Positions 51,978 to 61,419 of a stretch of DNA of 64,000 nucleotides are shown here, in pieces. The DNA comes from Pontiella sulfatireligans. GTDB taxonomy: Bacteria > Verrucomicrobiota > Kiritimatiellia > Kiritimatiellales > Pontiellaceae. The notes under the pieces were generated by a model that worked only from the letters and a program-made list of their open reading frames with translations, was not told where the DNA came from and ran no database searches. Position numbers and translations under genes: made by a program. Position 1 is the stretch's first letter. Each line of letters begins with the position of its first letter. The stretch is from contig NZ_CAAHFH010000001.1 in the NCBI RefSeq assembly GCF_900890705.1, forward strand, positions 1,116,001 to 1,180,000. Reading direction: 5' to 3'.

Positions 51978-53612
51978 CTATTTATTTCCCTGCAGGGTCA
52001 TCAGGAACTCTAGGTTGGTGCCGGTTTTTTTCAGCCGATTGATGAGTAGCTCCATCGCTTCGACCTGCGGCACATCCTTGAGCGCCTTGCGGAGCGTCCA
52101 GATGCGATGCAGCTCATCGGGATGCAGCAGCAGCTCTTCTTTGCGGGTGCCGGAGCGTTCGATGTTGATCGCCGGATAGATGCGCTTGTTCACCAGCTCG
52201 CGGTCGAGGCCTAGCTCCATGTTGCCGGTGCCCTTGAACTCCTCGAAGATTACCTCGTCCATGCGGCTGCCGGTATCCACCAGCGCCGTGGCAATGATGC
52301 TCAAGCTTCCACCGTTTTCGATATTGCGGGCCGCGCCGAAGAAGCGCTTGGGCTTGTGCAGGGCGTTGGAGTCGACACCGCCGGACAGAATCTTGCCGCT
52401 GTGTGGCGACGTGGTGTTGTAGGCGCGCGCCAAACGGGTGATTGAATCAAGCAGGATGATGACATCCTTGCCCTGCTCCACCAGACGTTTCGACATTTCG
52501 ATCACGATTTCGGCCACCTGCGTGTGCCGTTCCGGCGGTTCGTCGAAGGTTGAGGCCAGCACTTCCGCCTGGGTGTTGCGGCGCATGTCCGTTACTTCCT
52601 CGGGGCGTTCGTCGATCAGCAGGATGATCAGCTTTGCTTCCGGATTGTTCTTCGAGATGCTGTTAGCCATTTTCTGCATCAGCACCGTTTTACCCGTGCG
52701 GGGCGGCGCCACAATCAGACCGCGCTGGCCTTTGCCGATCGGCGTGACGATGTCCATGACGCGCATGGAAATTTCCTTCGGATCGGTTTCCATCACGAGG
52801 CGCTGGTCCGGAAAGAGCGGCGTCAGGTTTTCGAACGGTACGCGCTTGCGCGCCATTTCAGGATCTTCCTTGTTGATCTGATCGACGCGAAGCAACGCGA
52901 AAAAGCGTTCCTTTTCTTTCGGCGAACGGATGGAACCGGTCACATAGTCGCCGGTGCGGATGCCGAAGCGGCGGATCTGCGATGGGGAAACATAGATGTC
53001 GTCCGGCGCGGGCTGGTAGCTGTTGAGCGGCGACCGCAGGAAGCCAAAGCCATCGGGCAGGATCTCCAACACGCCACGCCCAAGCAAGGGGCCGCCTCGA
53101 CGGCCGTGCAGTTTGAGGAGTTCGAAAATGAGTTGATGCTTACCGAAGCCGTCATACTCCTGCATGCCGTATTCTTCCGCCAGCGCCTTGATGTCGTTGA
53201 TTGATGTACCCTGCATTTCGTGCAGAGAAAGTGGAGGCAGGTTATCGATGTTTGCCGGAGGCTGGTCGCGCTCGCGGCGATTATTATTGTTGTTCTTATT
53301 GCGGTTTTTCTTGCCGTGTTTTTGATGGCCGCGGTCGCGTTGCGGTCTTTCGGGTTGAGTAGAGCCCCCCTGCCCGGCCGCTGGAGTTTGGCCATCGGTG
53401 GAGGGAGCGGTTGCCGGCGCGACGTTGGCTGATTCGGCGGAAGCGACTGTCGGCGCGACGTTGGCTGATTCGACGGGAGTCTTAGCAACCTCCTTCTTTG
53501 CCACGGCTTTCTTTTTCGATGCCTTTTTTCGTGCCGGTTTTTTTTTCGGCGGGGCTTCTGTCTGCTCAACGGCTACGACTGGTGGTACAACAACTTCGTT
53601 TTCTTCACTCAT
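51978..53612 (-). CDS. rho: Transcription termination factor Rho
   Basis: 544 residues. Seen: a long low-complexity N-terminal extension of about 125 residues (Lys/Ala-rich, then an Asn/Arg-rich [14 protein letters not shown] stretch), the Rho N-domain ([20 protein letters not shown]), the RNA-binding domain ([39 protein letters not shown]), Walker A ([15 protein letters not shown]), Walker B region ([16 protein letters not shown]), [14 protein letters not shown], and the Q/R-loop region [19 protein letters not shown]. It is the hexameric RNA helicase that ends transcription. The extension is like the disordered inserts known in Rho of several phyla. It follows coaE by 8 bp and is likely cotranscribed. 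Confidence 0.97.
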   Translation of the reverse strand: MSEENEVVVPPVVAVEQTEAPPKKKPARKKASKKKAVAKKEVAKTPVESANVAPTVASAESANVAPATAPSTDGQTPAAGQGGSTQPERPQRDRGHQKHGKKNRNKNNNNNRRERDQPPANIDNLPPLSLHEMQGTSINDIKALAEEYGMQEYDGFGKHQLIFELLKLHGRRGGPLLGRGVLEILPDGFGFLRSPLNSYQPAPDDIYVSPSQIRRFGIRTGDYVTGSIRSPKEKERFFALLRVDQINKEDPEMARKRVPFENLTPLFPDQRLVMETDPKEISMRVMDIVTPIGKGQRGLIVAPPRTGKTVLMQKMANSISKNNPEAKLIILLIDERPEEVTDMRRNTQAEVLASTFDEPPERHTQVAEIVIEMSKRLVEQGKDVIILLDSITRLARAYNTTSPHSGKILSGGVDSNALHKPKRFFGAARNIENGGSLSIIATALVDTGSRMDEVIFEEFKGTGNMELGLDRELVNKRIYPAINIERSGTRKEELLLHPDELHRIWTLRKALKDVPQVEAMELLINRLKKTGTNLEFLMTLQGNK

Positions 53613-53620
53613 ATTTACCT

Positions 53621-54208
53621 TTACCTACTAATGGCCTGCACTGTTTTTTGCACGGCCAATTCAAGCTCTTCCAGCGTTCCATCGTTTGGAACAACATGAT
53701 CCGCAAGCCTTTCCTTTTCAGCCAGCGGCATTTGGGAATGAACCCTTTTTTCTGATTCCTCGCGACTCAATCCGCGCTGCTCCAACCGTTGGACGACATC
53801 CGCTTCACGACTGGAAACACACAGGATTGAATTCCATCCAAGATCCTGCATCCCGCTTTCGAAAAGCAGAGGAAGAAGCACCGCGGACCGTCGTCCTTCG
53901 GCTTGCATTTGCTCAATCCATTCCGCCAAAGCATGCCGGACTGCCGGATGAACCAGACCGTTCAGGATTTCTCGCTGTTCGGGATGTTCAAATACAATAT
54001 GCCCAAGGGCTGGACGCAATATCTCTCCTTCTTCCGATAGAATGCCTGAACCAAAATGATCCACCACCTTTTGGAATGCCAGAGCCCCTTTCGCCATCAG
54101 ATTGTGCGCCACAACATCTGCATCGCACACAGAAAAACCCATTTCGCCGAGAATCCGACCCACTTCTGATTTTCCGCAAGCAATGCCGCCGGTCACTCCG
54201 AGAATCAT
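53621..54208 (-). CDS. coaE: Dephospho-CoA kinase
   Basis: 195 residues from the ATG at 54206-54208, which gives the usual CoaE N-terminus ([17 protein letters not shown]-loop at 7-14); the frame opens at 54232. Also seen: [43 protein letters not shown] and [19 protein letters not shown]. It phosphorylates dephospho-CoA, the last step of CoA synthesis, in the cytoplasm. It is probably first in a coaE-rho transcription unit with a good promoter about 100 bp upstream. Confidence 0.94.
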   Translation of the reverse strand: MILGVTGGIACGKSEVGRILGEMGFSVCDADVVAHNLMAKGALAFQKVVDHFGSGILSEEGEILRPALGHIVFEHPEQREILNGLVHPAVRHALAEWIEQMQAEGRRSAVLLPLLFESGMQDLGWNSILCVSSREADVVQRLEQRGLSREESEKRVHSQMPLAEKERLADHVVPNDGTLEELELAVQKTVQAISR

Positions 54209-54308
54209 TGCATTGCGTCCAGTATTCGGCATGAAAAGCTGAAATTAAAAACTGAGTTAGGAATTATTGGGAGACTATCAGGGATGTTCCGTTCTGAAAC
54301 TTGGGAAT

Positions 54309-54337
54309 GTTTTAGGTGGTTTCGCCCGCAATGTCAA
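54309..54337 (-). promoter_or_regulatory. Sigma-70-type promoter for coaE-rho
   Basis: On the minus strand there is a consensus TTGACA (54332-54337), a 17-bp spacer and TAAAAC (54309-54314). It lies about 100 bp upstream of coaE, just after the end of the guanylyltransferase gene. Confidence 0.55.
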
Positions 54338-54351
54338 CACCGGGCAATGCA

Positions 54352-55434
54352 TTAAAGTACGCCGTCGTACCCGCCCTTTTCCCGCAGCGCCACCACCATT
54401 TGCTTGATGTCCTGCGCGCGGTCTTTCGGGCAGACCAGCGTTACGCCTTCGGCCTGCACGACCACCAGGTCCTTGACGCCAATCACCGCCGTAAGCCGAT
54501 CCTTTGAGAGCACAATGTTGCCCGAGGCGTCCAGCGTCTCCACAATTCCAATCTTGGTGTTGCCGTTGCCGTCTTGATCAAAGTGGCCTTCAAGCGCCGG
54601 CCACGAGCCGACGTCGTCCCAGGCAAAGGTGCCGCACGCCATCATAATATTGGCGGCCTTTTCCATCAGGGCATAGTCGATGGAGATTTTCCCCAAGTCA
54701 GGATAGGTCGCGTCCATGCCTTCAACGATTTTCCCGTCCTTAGCGAAGCCGGCCAGCGTGTCCATCAGCTCCAGCATTTCCGGGCAGTGCGCGCCAAAAG
54801 CTTTTTCCAACGACGCAACGGACCAGATGAACATGCCGGAGTTCCAGTAAAACTTGCCGGAGGCCACATACTCGGCGGCGGTGGCTTCATCAGGTTTTTC
54901 CACAAAGCGAACCGCCTTGCGGAACTCGACGTTTTCCTGGATTTGAAAGGTTTCGCCCGATTCGATGTAGCCAAAGCCCGTGCTCGGAGAAACCGGTTCA
55001 ATGCCGATGGTGACCAAAATATCGTTCTGTTCGGCGAGATCCATGCCTCCTTTGATGGTGGCGGAAAAGATATCTAGATCCCCCATCACCTGGTCGGCGG
55101 TCAGCACGGCAAACACGCCGTTTTCATCCTTGGCTTTGACCAGCGCCCCGCCGCAGGCTACTGCCGCGGCGGTGTCGCGCCCGATCGGCTCGCCCACGAT
55201 GTTTTCAGGCGGGAGCTGCGGCGCGGCTTCGCGGGTGGCGTCAACCAGCTCGGCGTTCGTCACCACAAAAACGTTTTCTGGCGGCACGATGCCGTCAAGG
55301 CGGTCAACCGCCTGCGCGATCAGCGGCTTGTCGCCGACGAGTGCCAGCAGCTGCTTTGGATGCTTCGATGTGCTCAGCGGCCAAAACCGCTCCCCTTTTC
55401 CACCAGCCATGATTACTGCGTAACGTCCGCCCAT
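54352..55434 (-). CDS. Mannose-1-phosphate guanylyltransferase
   Basis: 360 residues. Seen: VIMAGGKGERFWPLSTSKHPKQLL, the nucleotide-binding signature of sugar nucleotidyltransferases in the GMP form, then ENIVGEPIGRDTAAAVA, VLTADQVMGD, TGFGYIESGE, RFVEKPD and YWNSGMFIWSV. It should make GDP-mannose from GTP and mannose-1-phosphate for surface polysaccharides. There is no C-terminal isomerase domain, so it is the short, single-function form. A strong ribosome binding site (GGAGAGAGAT) precedes the ATG. trpA lies 36 bp upstream on the same strand; the grouping does not imply a pathway link. Confidence 0.93.
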   Translation of the reverse strand: MGGRYAVIMAGGKGERFWPLSTSKHPKQLLALVGDKPLIAQAVDRLDGIVPPENVFVVTNAELVDATREAAPQLPPENIVGEPIGRDTAAAVACGGALVKAKDENGVFAVLTADQVMGDLDIFSATIKGGMDLAEQNDILVTIGIEPVSPSTGFGYIESGETFQIQENVEFRKAVRFVEKPDEATAAEYVASGKFYWNSGMFIWSVASLEKAFGAHCPEMLELMDTLAGFAKDGKIVEGMDATYPDLGKISIDYALMEKAANIMMACGTFAWDDVGSWPALEGHFDQDGNGNTKIGIVETLDASGNIVLSKDRLTAVIGVKDLVVVQAEGVTLVCPKDRAQDIKQMVVALREKGGYDGVL

Positions 55435-55470
55435 CTATCTCTCTCCTTGAGCCTGTTCAATCAATTTTGC

Positions 55471-56274
55471 CTAAACTGTTTTCACCGCATCAACCATTTG
55501 CTTAACGATTGCGGTCGCGGCCGCGCGGCCCTCGGGCGTATGCGGGCTGTTGTGGAATGCGTTTACAATGGCGCTTCCGACCACAACCCCGTCGGCCAAT
55601 TTTGCGGCGCCGCGCGCCTGTTCCGGCGTGCCGATGCCGAATCCGAGCGCCACCGGCGCGTCCGACTGGTCCCTGATCCGCTGCACCAGCGCCCCGGCGC
55701 CTTCGGCCAGCTTGTCCTGCACCCCGGTCACCCCTTCGCGCGAAACGCAATAGATGAAACCATTGGCGCGCTTCACAATCTTGCCGATGCGTTCATCAGG
55801 CGTGGTGGGTGTTACGAGCTGAATAGCGTTGAGCGAGTTTTCCGTTAGCGATTTGCGGTACGGCCCCGCCTCCTCTAAAGGAAGATCGAGCAGCAGGAAG
55901 CCGTCGATGCCCGCTTGCGCCGCCGCCGTTATGGAGTTTTCATAGCCACGCGAAAGCAACGGGTTCATATAGGCGTAGAAAATCATCGGGATTTCGCTGC
56001 GCTCGCGGATCTGCGCGATGCAGTCCATGACCCCGTCAAAAGTTGATCCGGCATCCAGCGCCCGCGTGGCCGCCTCTTGGTTGACTCGCCCGTCGGCAAG
56101 CGGATCCGAAAAAGGCAGGCCCAGCTCGATCAGGTCGACGCCGGCATCCTCCAGGCGCAACACGATGTCGACGGTGTCGGCAAGGTTGGGATCTCCGGCG
56201 GAAAGATAAGCAATGAAGGCCTTTTCGCCTTTTTTCATCAATTCCGCAAATTTTTGGTCAACTCTGGTTTTCAT
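55471..56274 (-). CDS. trpA: Tryptophan synthase alpha chain
   Basis: 267 residues, full length. Seen: FIAYLSAGDPNLADTVDIV, IELGLPFSDPLADGRVNQEA (the catalytic Glu of ELG and Asp of DPLADG), FYAYMNPLLSRGYE, GFLLLDLPLEEAG, YCVSREGVTGVQ and ALGFGIGTPEQA. It cleaves indole-3-glycerol phosphate to indole and glyceraldehyde-3-phosphate. The usual DGPxIQ reads DGRVNQ here, a mild deviation. No trpB is adjacent; other trp genes must be elsewhere. The ribosome binding site is AGGAA. Confidence 0.95.
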   Translation of the reverse strand: MKTRVDQKFAELMKKGEKAFIAYLSAGDPNLADTVDIVLRLEDAGVDLIELGLPFSDPLADGRVNQEAATRALDAGSTFDGVMDCIAQIRERSEIPMIFYAYMNPLLSRGYENSITAAAQAGIDGFLLLDLPLEEAGPYRKSLTENSLNAIQLVTPTTPDERIGKIVKRANGFIYCVSREGVTGVQDKLAEGAGALVQRIRDQSDAPVALGFGIGTPEQARGAAKLADGVVVGSAIVNAFHNSPHTPEGRAAATAIVKQMVDAVKTV

Positions 56275-56694
56275 AATAGATGTTCCTGCAATTGAAAATT
56301 AAGCAACGGATCTTACGTAATTTTCTCGCCATTGGAAGCGCTGGAACAAAGATATTTGCAGGACAACGGAAAACTTTAGCGCGTTCATTCAGCAGACGGC
56401 TCTACAAAATTACACGCGAATGGAAAGCTTTGTGTTATAGGTTTAAGAAAGAATGCGGTATTTGCCCGAACGGCTGGACACCCAAAATGGACCAATGTAT
56501 GTTTCATACAATTTTGAGCGGTAATTCTACAAGACAATGAGTTGAATCGCGTATATCTTATAACGCTTAAATACAAGGAATGACTCCCTTGCATTCCACA
56601 TGGAATCGAGGATGTTTTTTATTGCTGGATCTATGCAATCGCGGTAGAAAAGCAGTTTGTTAGTTAATTTCACAAATTATCCAGGGGACGGAAA
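56275..56694. other. Intergenic region between trpA and the oxidoreductase operon
   Basis: About 420 bp between divergent genes. Nothing convincing as a gene is visible; an 86-codon frame on the plus strand shows no family signature. A small palindrome GTATGTTTCATAC lies near 56501-56513. Promoters for both sides are expected here but none is clear enough to place. Confidence 0.4.
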
Positions 56695-58032
56695 ATGGAA
56701 CTGAACAGAACCCAATTTATGCAGACGGCCGCCATGGCCGGCACCATGCTCGCGTCGCTCAAGGCGCGGGCGGTTGAAAACGCTGAGCTCTCAGCGCGAA
56801 AAAATCCCGACCAGCTGAACATTGCACTGATCGGCGCCGGTGCGCAGGGCCGCATTTTGGCCGAGTCCTGCCTGCGCATTCCAAACATTAATTTCAAGGC
56901 GGTCTGCGACATCTGGGAATATTCCCAGAAATACACCGGCAACATGATTAAAAAGTACGGCCACGAAATCAACGTGTACGAAGACTACAAGGAACTGATC
57001 GCCAACGAAAAAGATCAGCTTGATGCCGTAGTGGTGGCCTCCCCCGACTGGATGCACGCCGAACACGCCAATGCCTGCATGGAAGCCGGATTGCACGTCT
57101 ATTCCGAAAAGGAAATGTCGAACTCGCTCGAAAAGGCCGCGACGATGGTGCACACGGCCAAAGCCACCGGCCAGCTGCTGCAGATCGGCCATCAGCGCCG
57201 CTCCAACCCGCGCTACATCCACGCGATTGAAACCTTGATCCATCAGGAAAAACTGCTGGGAACCGTAACGACGGCCGTTGCTCAGTGGAACCGTGCAAAA
57301 GCCGATGACATCGGCTTCCCTAAAAAATATGAAATGTCGGCCGAAAAACTCGATAAGTATGGCTACAACTCCATGATGGAGTTCCGAAACTGGCGCTGGT
57401 ACAAAAAATACGGCGGCGGCCCGATCGTCGATCTCGGCTCCCACCAGATCGACCTTTTTGAGTGGGTATGGGAAACCAACCCGAAATCCGTGATCGCTTC
57501 CGGCGGAACGGACTTTTACAAGCACCGCGAGTGGTACGACAACGTGATGTGCATCTATGAATACGACACTCCGGATGGAGTGGCCCGCGCATTCTACGAA
57601 ACACAGACCACCACCGGTCATCGTGGTTTTTCCGAGGCCTTCCGAGGCACCGAAGGCACCATCGAAATTGCCGAAGTTCCGGCCCGCGGCAACTCCGCCC
57701 TGCGCGAGGCGCACGCCCCGGAATGGGATACGTTGGCGCAGAAAGGCCTGCTTAGACAGAAGGCCACTCCGATCAAGAAGTCGACCACCAAGAATGTTGC
57801 GGTCGATGTCCGCGTCACCGCGGCAGCCGCCGCGTGGCCGCTGCCGGTCGACCTGACCAAGCCGGCCCACCAGCCGCACTTGGAAAACTTCTTCAATGCC
57901 ATCCGCTACGGCACCGAGCTCAACTGCCCCGGCGAAAAAGGCTACGAAACCGCGGTTGCCGTATTGGCCGTTAACCGCGCTGTTGCATCCGGCCAGCGTA
58001 TTGAATTCAAACCTTCGGACTTTCACGCGTGA
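56695..58032 (+). CDS. Exported Gfo/Idh/MocA-family oxidoreductase
   Basis: 445 residues. Seen: an N-terminal signal of Tat style but without the twin Arg (MELNRTQFMQTAAMAGTMLA), the nucleotide-binding start LNIALIGAGAQGRILAESCL, DAVVVASPDWMHAEHA, GLHVYSEKEMSNSLEKA with the EK motif, QIGHQRRSNPRY, and GGGPIVDLGSHQIDLFEWVW. This is the secreted Gfo/Idh/MocA type common in glycan degraders; it would oxidise or reduce a sugar or cyclitol with NAD(P). The stop overlaps the GTG start of the cytochrome gene (GTGA), indicating coupling with a redox membrane protein. Confidence 0.9.
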   Translation: MELNRTQFMQTAAMAGTMLASLKARAVENAELSARKNPDQLNIALIGAGAQGRILAESCLRIPNINFKAVCDIWEYSQKYTGNMIKKYGHEINVYEDYKELIANEKDQLDAVVVASPDWMHAEHANACMEAGLHVYSEKEMSNSLEKAATMVHTAKATGQLLQIGHQRRSNPRYIHAIETLIHQEKLLGTVTTAVAQWNRAKADDIGFPKKYEMSAEKLDKYGYNSMMEFRNWRWYKKYGGGPIVDLGSHQIDLFEWVWETNPKSVIASGGTDFYKHREWYDNVMCIYEYDTPDGVARAFYETQTTTGHRGFSEAFRGTEGTIEIAEVPARGNSALREAHAPEWDTLAQKGLLRQKATPIKKSTTKNVAVDVRVTAAAAAWPLPVDLTKPAHQPHLENFFNAIRYGTELNCPGEKGYETAVAVLAVNRAVASGQRIEFKPSDFHA

Positions 58033-60530
58033 AAACAAGACATCTGATACTACCCATTCTTGGAACGGCGGTATCTGTTTTCGCGAGTCACTTCGATGGA
58101 AGCAGAACCACCCCCGTTCATCGCATTCCGCTAACGGCTGAAGACGGACAAAATATCGTCTCCTCTGTGCCGGACACCATGCCCTTCTCGGCTAGAATGA
58201 CCTGCGGCGCGTGCCACGACTATGAAGAGATTCATGGAGGCACGCACTTCCAGAGCGCCGGCCAAGGCCGCGCAACCGAGCCGTGGATCGTAGTCGATGA
58301 AAAAAGCGGCACGCAGATTCCGGCCGACCGGATGAACCTTTCCGCCTGGGAATTCACCAAGCGCTTCGGCTCCCACCTGCCCGGCGGATCGATCAGCGAT
58401 CCCGAAGATACCATGGCGGACATCGATGCCCGCTGGCAAATTTCCGGCGGACTCGAAATGAACTGCCTGGCCTGCCACAACAACTCGCACCGGCAGGATA
58501 TGACCGAATGGGCCAAGCAGATCGGCCGCGAAAACTTCCGCTGGGCCGCCACGGCGGCATCCGGCATCGGTGAAGTCGGCGGCATGGCCTCCCGCATGCC
58601 GGACTGGTGGGACATCTATTCCGGCGAAAGCCCGGACGACCACACCTACCGTGTTCCGCCAACGGTCAACTATGACGGATCGTTGTTCGACTCCAAATAT
58701 CGGATGTGGTTCGACATCGGCAAACCGCAGGATAAAAACTGCCTGCAGTGCCATTCCTCGCATCCGGTAGCCGCCCAACGCATGGATGTCCCCGGCGATG
58801 TGCATGCCGCCGCCGGCCTTTCGTGCGTGGACTGCCACCGCAACGGCGAAGACCACCAGATCCTGCGAGGCACCACCGAAACGATGAGCTGCGCCGCCTG
58901 CCACTCCGAAGAAGGTTTAATGGCAGGCCAAGCTGGCGCTCCGGTCGCCCATCACAAGGGACTTCCTCCGGTTCACTTTGAAAAAATGACCTGCACAGCA
59001 TGCCACTCGGGCATAAAGCCGGGCAACGAGCCGCACGTGGTCCGCACCTCGCGCGCCAACAAACTCGGCATCTATGGCCGTGCGCAATGGTTCACCGAGT
59101 CGCCGTTTATTGTTGAGCCGGTCTACGTGCGCAACGAAGACGGCAAGATCGAGCCCCGCCGCATGATGTGGCCCGCCTTCTGGGCCTATGCTGACGGCCA
59201 CCCGCTGGACACCGAGTTAATTGAAAAAGCCGCCACAGGCGTTCTCGACACGCAACAGCAAGTGGGCGATGTTCTGTCTCGGTTCGGCAACGCGGAATTT
59301 GCGCTGGGCGAACCTCTGTTTGCTGCCGGCGGCAGCCTGTATCGCCGCAACGCCGACGGCGGACTCAATGTTGCCGGAAGCATGGAGACGCAGGAATCAT
59401 TCGTCTGGGCCACCGAAAGCAACGTTGTTTCGATGATTCCCGAGTTTGATGTAAACGCCGAAGAAGTCGATTACGATGCCGAAGGCGTTATCCTAGGAAT
59501 CATGGACGCACTGAAGCCGCTGGAGACCGTCATGGCCACAAAAGGCAAGGTCTTTTCGATAGACGCAGACGGCTACCTCGCAGGAACGAACACTACGCTG
59601 GCTTCGGGTTGGTACACCAAGGATGGACAACCGCTCATCAACACGTTTGTTGAGCGCGCCGTCGTCGATACGGTCGGCACCTCGCTCTCCTTCAATGAAG
59701 AGCAGCTCACCGTGATGCTTCAGAAGCTCGGGAGCACTACCTGCTATATTTCCAACGGACGGAAGTTCACCTTGGCTGCATCGGGCGAGTTGGTTGACGA
59801 AGACGATGCGGCCGCGGAACCGGTTTCGTGGGCCATCGGCCACGATGTTCGCGGAACCGCTCAGTCGCTTGGCGCCAAGACCTGCCAGGAATGCCATTCG
59901 GCCGACTCCGGCTTCCTGTTCGGCAACGTTACGGCCACTGGCCCGCTCTTGACCGACCGCGCCCTAATGATGCCGATGCACGAGTTCCAGGATGTGGACA
60001 GCGGCTTCAACAAGCTCTTCGGCGCAACCTTCACAGTGCGCAAAGCTTTTAAATGCTTCATGAGCAACATCGCACTGTTGCTCGCACTGATTGGTTTGGC
60101 GGTTGGTCTCCCGGCCATTTATAAACTGGTCACCAAACTGGAAGAAAAAGAGGTTCCGGTTAAGCCGGTGCTGATTTTCCTGATTGCATCTATGCTGGTT
60201 CTTGCCGCTACGGGCTTCCTGTTCGGCTGGCCGATCAGCTATCCGCTGAATGGATTCCCGTTGCTGAGTCACGTCGGCTTTGGCGCGCTCTACGCAGTTT
60301 CTCTCACCGTATGGGCTCTGCTCCGCGCGAAATCTGGAGGCAACGTTTGGTTCTGGATCCTGTTGCTCAGCGGAATCGTTCTGATTGGCAGCGTCCTGAT
60401 TGCAATGTTCCCGATTCTCGGAACGCACGGACAGCACATAGCCATCGTCGTCCACCGTATTGCGGCAGTCCTTAGCATCATCGCTGCGACAATGGGCTGC
60501 CTCCGCGCGAACAAGAAGCAAAATGATTAA
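58029..60530 (+). CDS. Seven-haem membrane cytochrome c
   Basis: 833 residues with a GTG start overlapping the previous stop. Seen: signal peptide (LILPILGTAVSVFA), seven CxxCH motifs (CGACH, CLACH, CLQCH, CVDCH, CAACH, CTACH in the first 330 residues, CQECH near 620), then about four transmembrane helices from roughly 680 to 825 (NIALLLALIGLAVGLPAIY, PVLIFLIASMLVLAATGFLF, VWFWILLLSGIVLIGSVLIA). A large exported haem domain on a membrane anchor suggests electron transfer between the periplasm and the membrane pool. The C-terminal KQND-stop is written by the left 28-bp inverted repeat that bounds the next gene. No named family is assigned. Confidence 0.88.
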   Translation: MKTRHLILPILGTAVSVFASHFDGSRTTPVHRIPLTAEDGQNIVSSVPDTMPFSARMTCGACHDYEEIHGGTHFQSAGQGRATEPWIVVDEKSGTQIPADRMNLSAWEFTKRFGSHLPGGSISDPEDTMADIDARWQISGGLEMNCLACHNNSHRQDMTEWAKQIGRENFRWAATAASGIGEVGGMASRMPDWWDIYSGESPDDHTYRVPPTVNYDGSLFDSKYRMWFDIGKPQDKNCLQCHSSHPVAAQRMDVPGDVHAAAGLSCVDCHRNGEDHQILRGTTETMSCAACHSEEGLMAGQAGAPVAHHKGLPPVHFEKMTCTACHSGIKPGNEPHVVRTSRANKLGIYGRAQWFTESPFIVEPVYVRNEDGKIEPRRMMWPAFWAYADGHPLDTELIEKAATGVLDTQQQVGDVLSRFGNAEFALGEPLFAAGGSLYRRNADGGLNVAGSMETQESFVWATESNVVSMIPEFDVNAEEVDYDAEGVILGIMDALKPLETVMATKGKVFSIDADGYLAGTNTTLASGWYTKDGQPLINTFVERAVVDTVGTSLSFNEEQLTVMLQKLGSTTCYISNGRKFTLAASGELVDEDDAAAEPVSWAIGHDVRGTAQSLGAKTCQECHSADSGFLFGNVTATGPLLTDRALMMPMHEFQDVDSGFNKLFGATFTVRKAFKCFMSNIALLLALIGLAVGLPAIYKLVTKLEEKEVPVKPVLIFLIASMLVLAATGFLFGWPISYPLNGFPLLSHVGFGALYAVSLTVWALLRAKSGGNVWFWILLLSGIVLIGSVLIAMFPILGTHGQHIAIVVHRIAAVLSIIAATMGCLRANKKQND

Positions 60531-60543
60531 GAGCAAAATGATT
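60516..60543. repeat. 28-bp inverted repeat, left boundary of the GxxExxY unit
   Basis: Two copies of AGCAAAATGATT in tandem (60517-60528 and 60532-60543). The right-hand repeat at 61392-61419 is its reverse complement at 27 of 28 positions. The cytochrome stop codon TAA lies inside it. Confidence 0.85.
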
Positions 60544-60550
60544 CCTCAGG

Positions 60551-61354
60551 ATGCCTGTTCAGACTAAAATCCCGATTAAACGCGTAAGCCAAACCGAGTT
60601 TCATGCAATGAATGAAATGGTGATGGGTTTGGCTTTTCGCGTTCATCGCGAACTGGGCCGGTTCTGCCATGAGAAAATCTATCAAAACGCCCTGCGCGAG
60701 GCCTGTGCAGGCAACGGATTTCCTTTGAGCAAAACCGAGGTTGAGATTCAGGTATCCCACAAGGACTATTGCAAAAGCTACTTTGCCGATCTGCTCGTTG
60801 AGAGCGGCATTGTCTACGAGGCCAAGACCGTAGAGGCCTTCCATGAAAGCCACCGGAAACAGCTCTTGCACTATCTGATGCTGCTTGGTCTGTTTCACGG
60901 CACGCTCTTGAACTTCCGATCACAGTCGCTTCAGCACGAATTCGTTTCTACCCGGCTTACTCCGGAAAAACGAAAACAGTTTACCATTATCGATTCGGAA
61001 TGGGAGTTATTGGATTCCAGAACCCAAAACCTTCAGGAAACCCTTCTGGATTTGCTTGGCGAGTGGGGTGCGTTTCTTGATACAGCGCTTTACACCGATG
61101 CCGTTGCGCATTTTCTTGGCGGTTCCGACAGGATTCTCTCTCCGGTTGAAGTTATTCATAGAGGCAAGGTGCTGGGAGTCCAAAGAGTTCACATGTTAAG
61201 CAAAGGAACCGCATACAAAATCACCGCTGCCACGAAAAACATCAACATATACAAAAAGGATCTTCTCCGCTTCCTTGCGCATACCCATCTTAAATCCGTT
61301 CAATGGATAAACCTGAACCATCACAACATTGAATTCCGCACCCTTAAGAAATGA
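60551..61354 (+). CDS. GxxExxY (PDDEXK_3-type) protein, extended form
   Basis: 267 residues. Seen: VHRELGRFCHEKIYQNALREA (the GxxExxY-type region), KSYFADLLVESGIVYEAKTVEA with the D...EaK pattern of a PD-(D/E)XK nuclease-like core, and RKQLLHYLMLLGLFHGTLLNF. These fit the PDDEXK_3/GxxExxY family. The family is usually about 120-130 residues; here a second half of about 140 residues (FTIIDSEWELLDSRTQNLQE ...) of unknown nature follows. Activity unknown. The gene splits an otherwise compact operon and is bounded on both sides by 28-bp inverted repeats, so it looks inserted. It lacks a good ribosome binding site. Confidence 0.82.
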   Translation: MPVQTKIPIKRVSQTEFHAMNEMVMGLAFRVHRELGRFCHEKIYQNALREACAGNGFPLSKTEVEIQVSHKDYCKSYFADLLVESGIVYEAKTVEAFHESHRKQLLHYLMLLGLFHGTLLNFRSQSLQHEFVSTRLTPEKRKQFTIIDSEWELLDSRTQNLQETLLDLLGEWGAFLDTALYTDAVAHFLGGSDRILSPVEVIHRGKVLGVQRVHMLSKGTAYKITAATKNINIYKKDLLRFLAHTHLKSVQWINLNHHNIEFRTLKK

Positions 61355-61391
61355 CCAGAAACAACCCCATTCCACTTGCCGAAGCAAAGCT

Positions 61392-61419
61392 AATCATTTT
61401 GCTCTAAATCATTTTGCTT
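61392..61419. repeat. 28-bp inverted repeat, right boundary of the GxxExxY unit
   Basis: Reverse complement of 60516-60543 with one mismatch; it contains two AATCATTTTGCT units. It ends directly at the ATG (61420) of the ApbE gene. The bounded unit spans 904 bp. Confidence 0.85.

Noticed and set aside
56280..56540. 86-codon plus-strand frame upstream of the oxidoreductase operon
   Set aside because: It starts within the promoter region of trpA, has no ribosome binding site and no recognisable motif.
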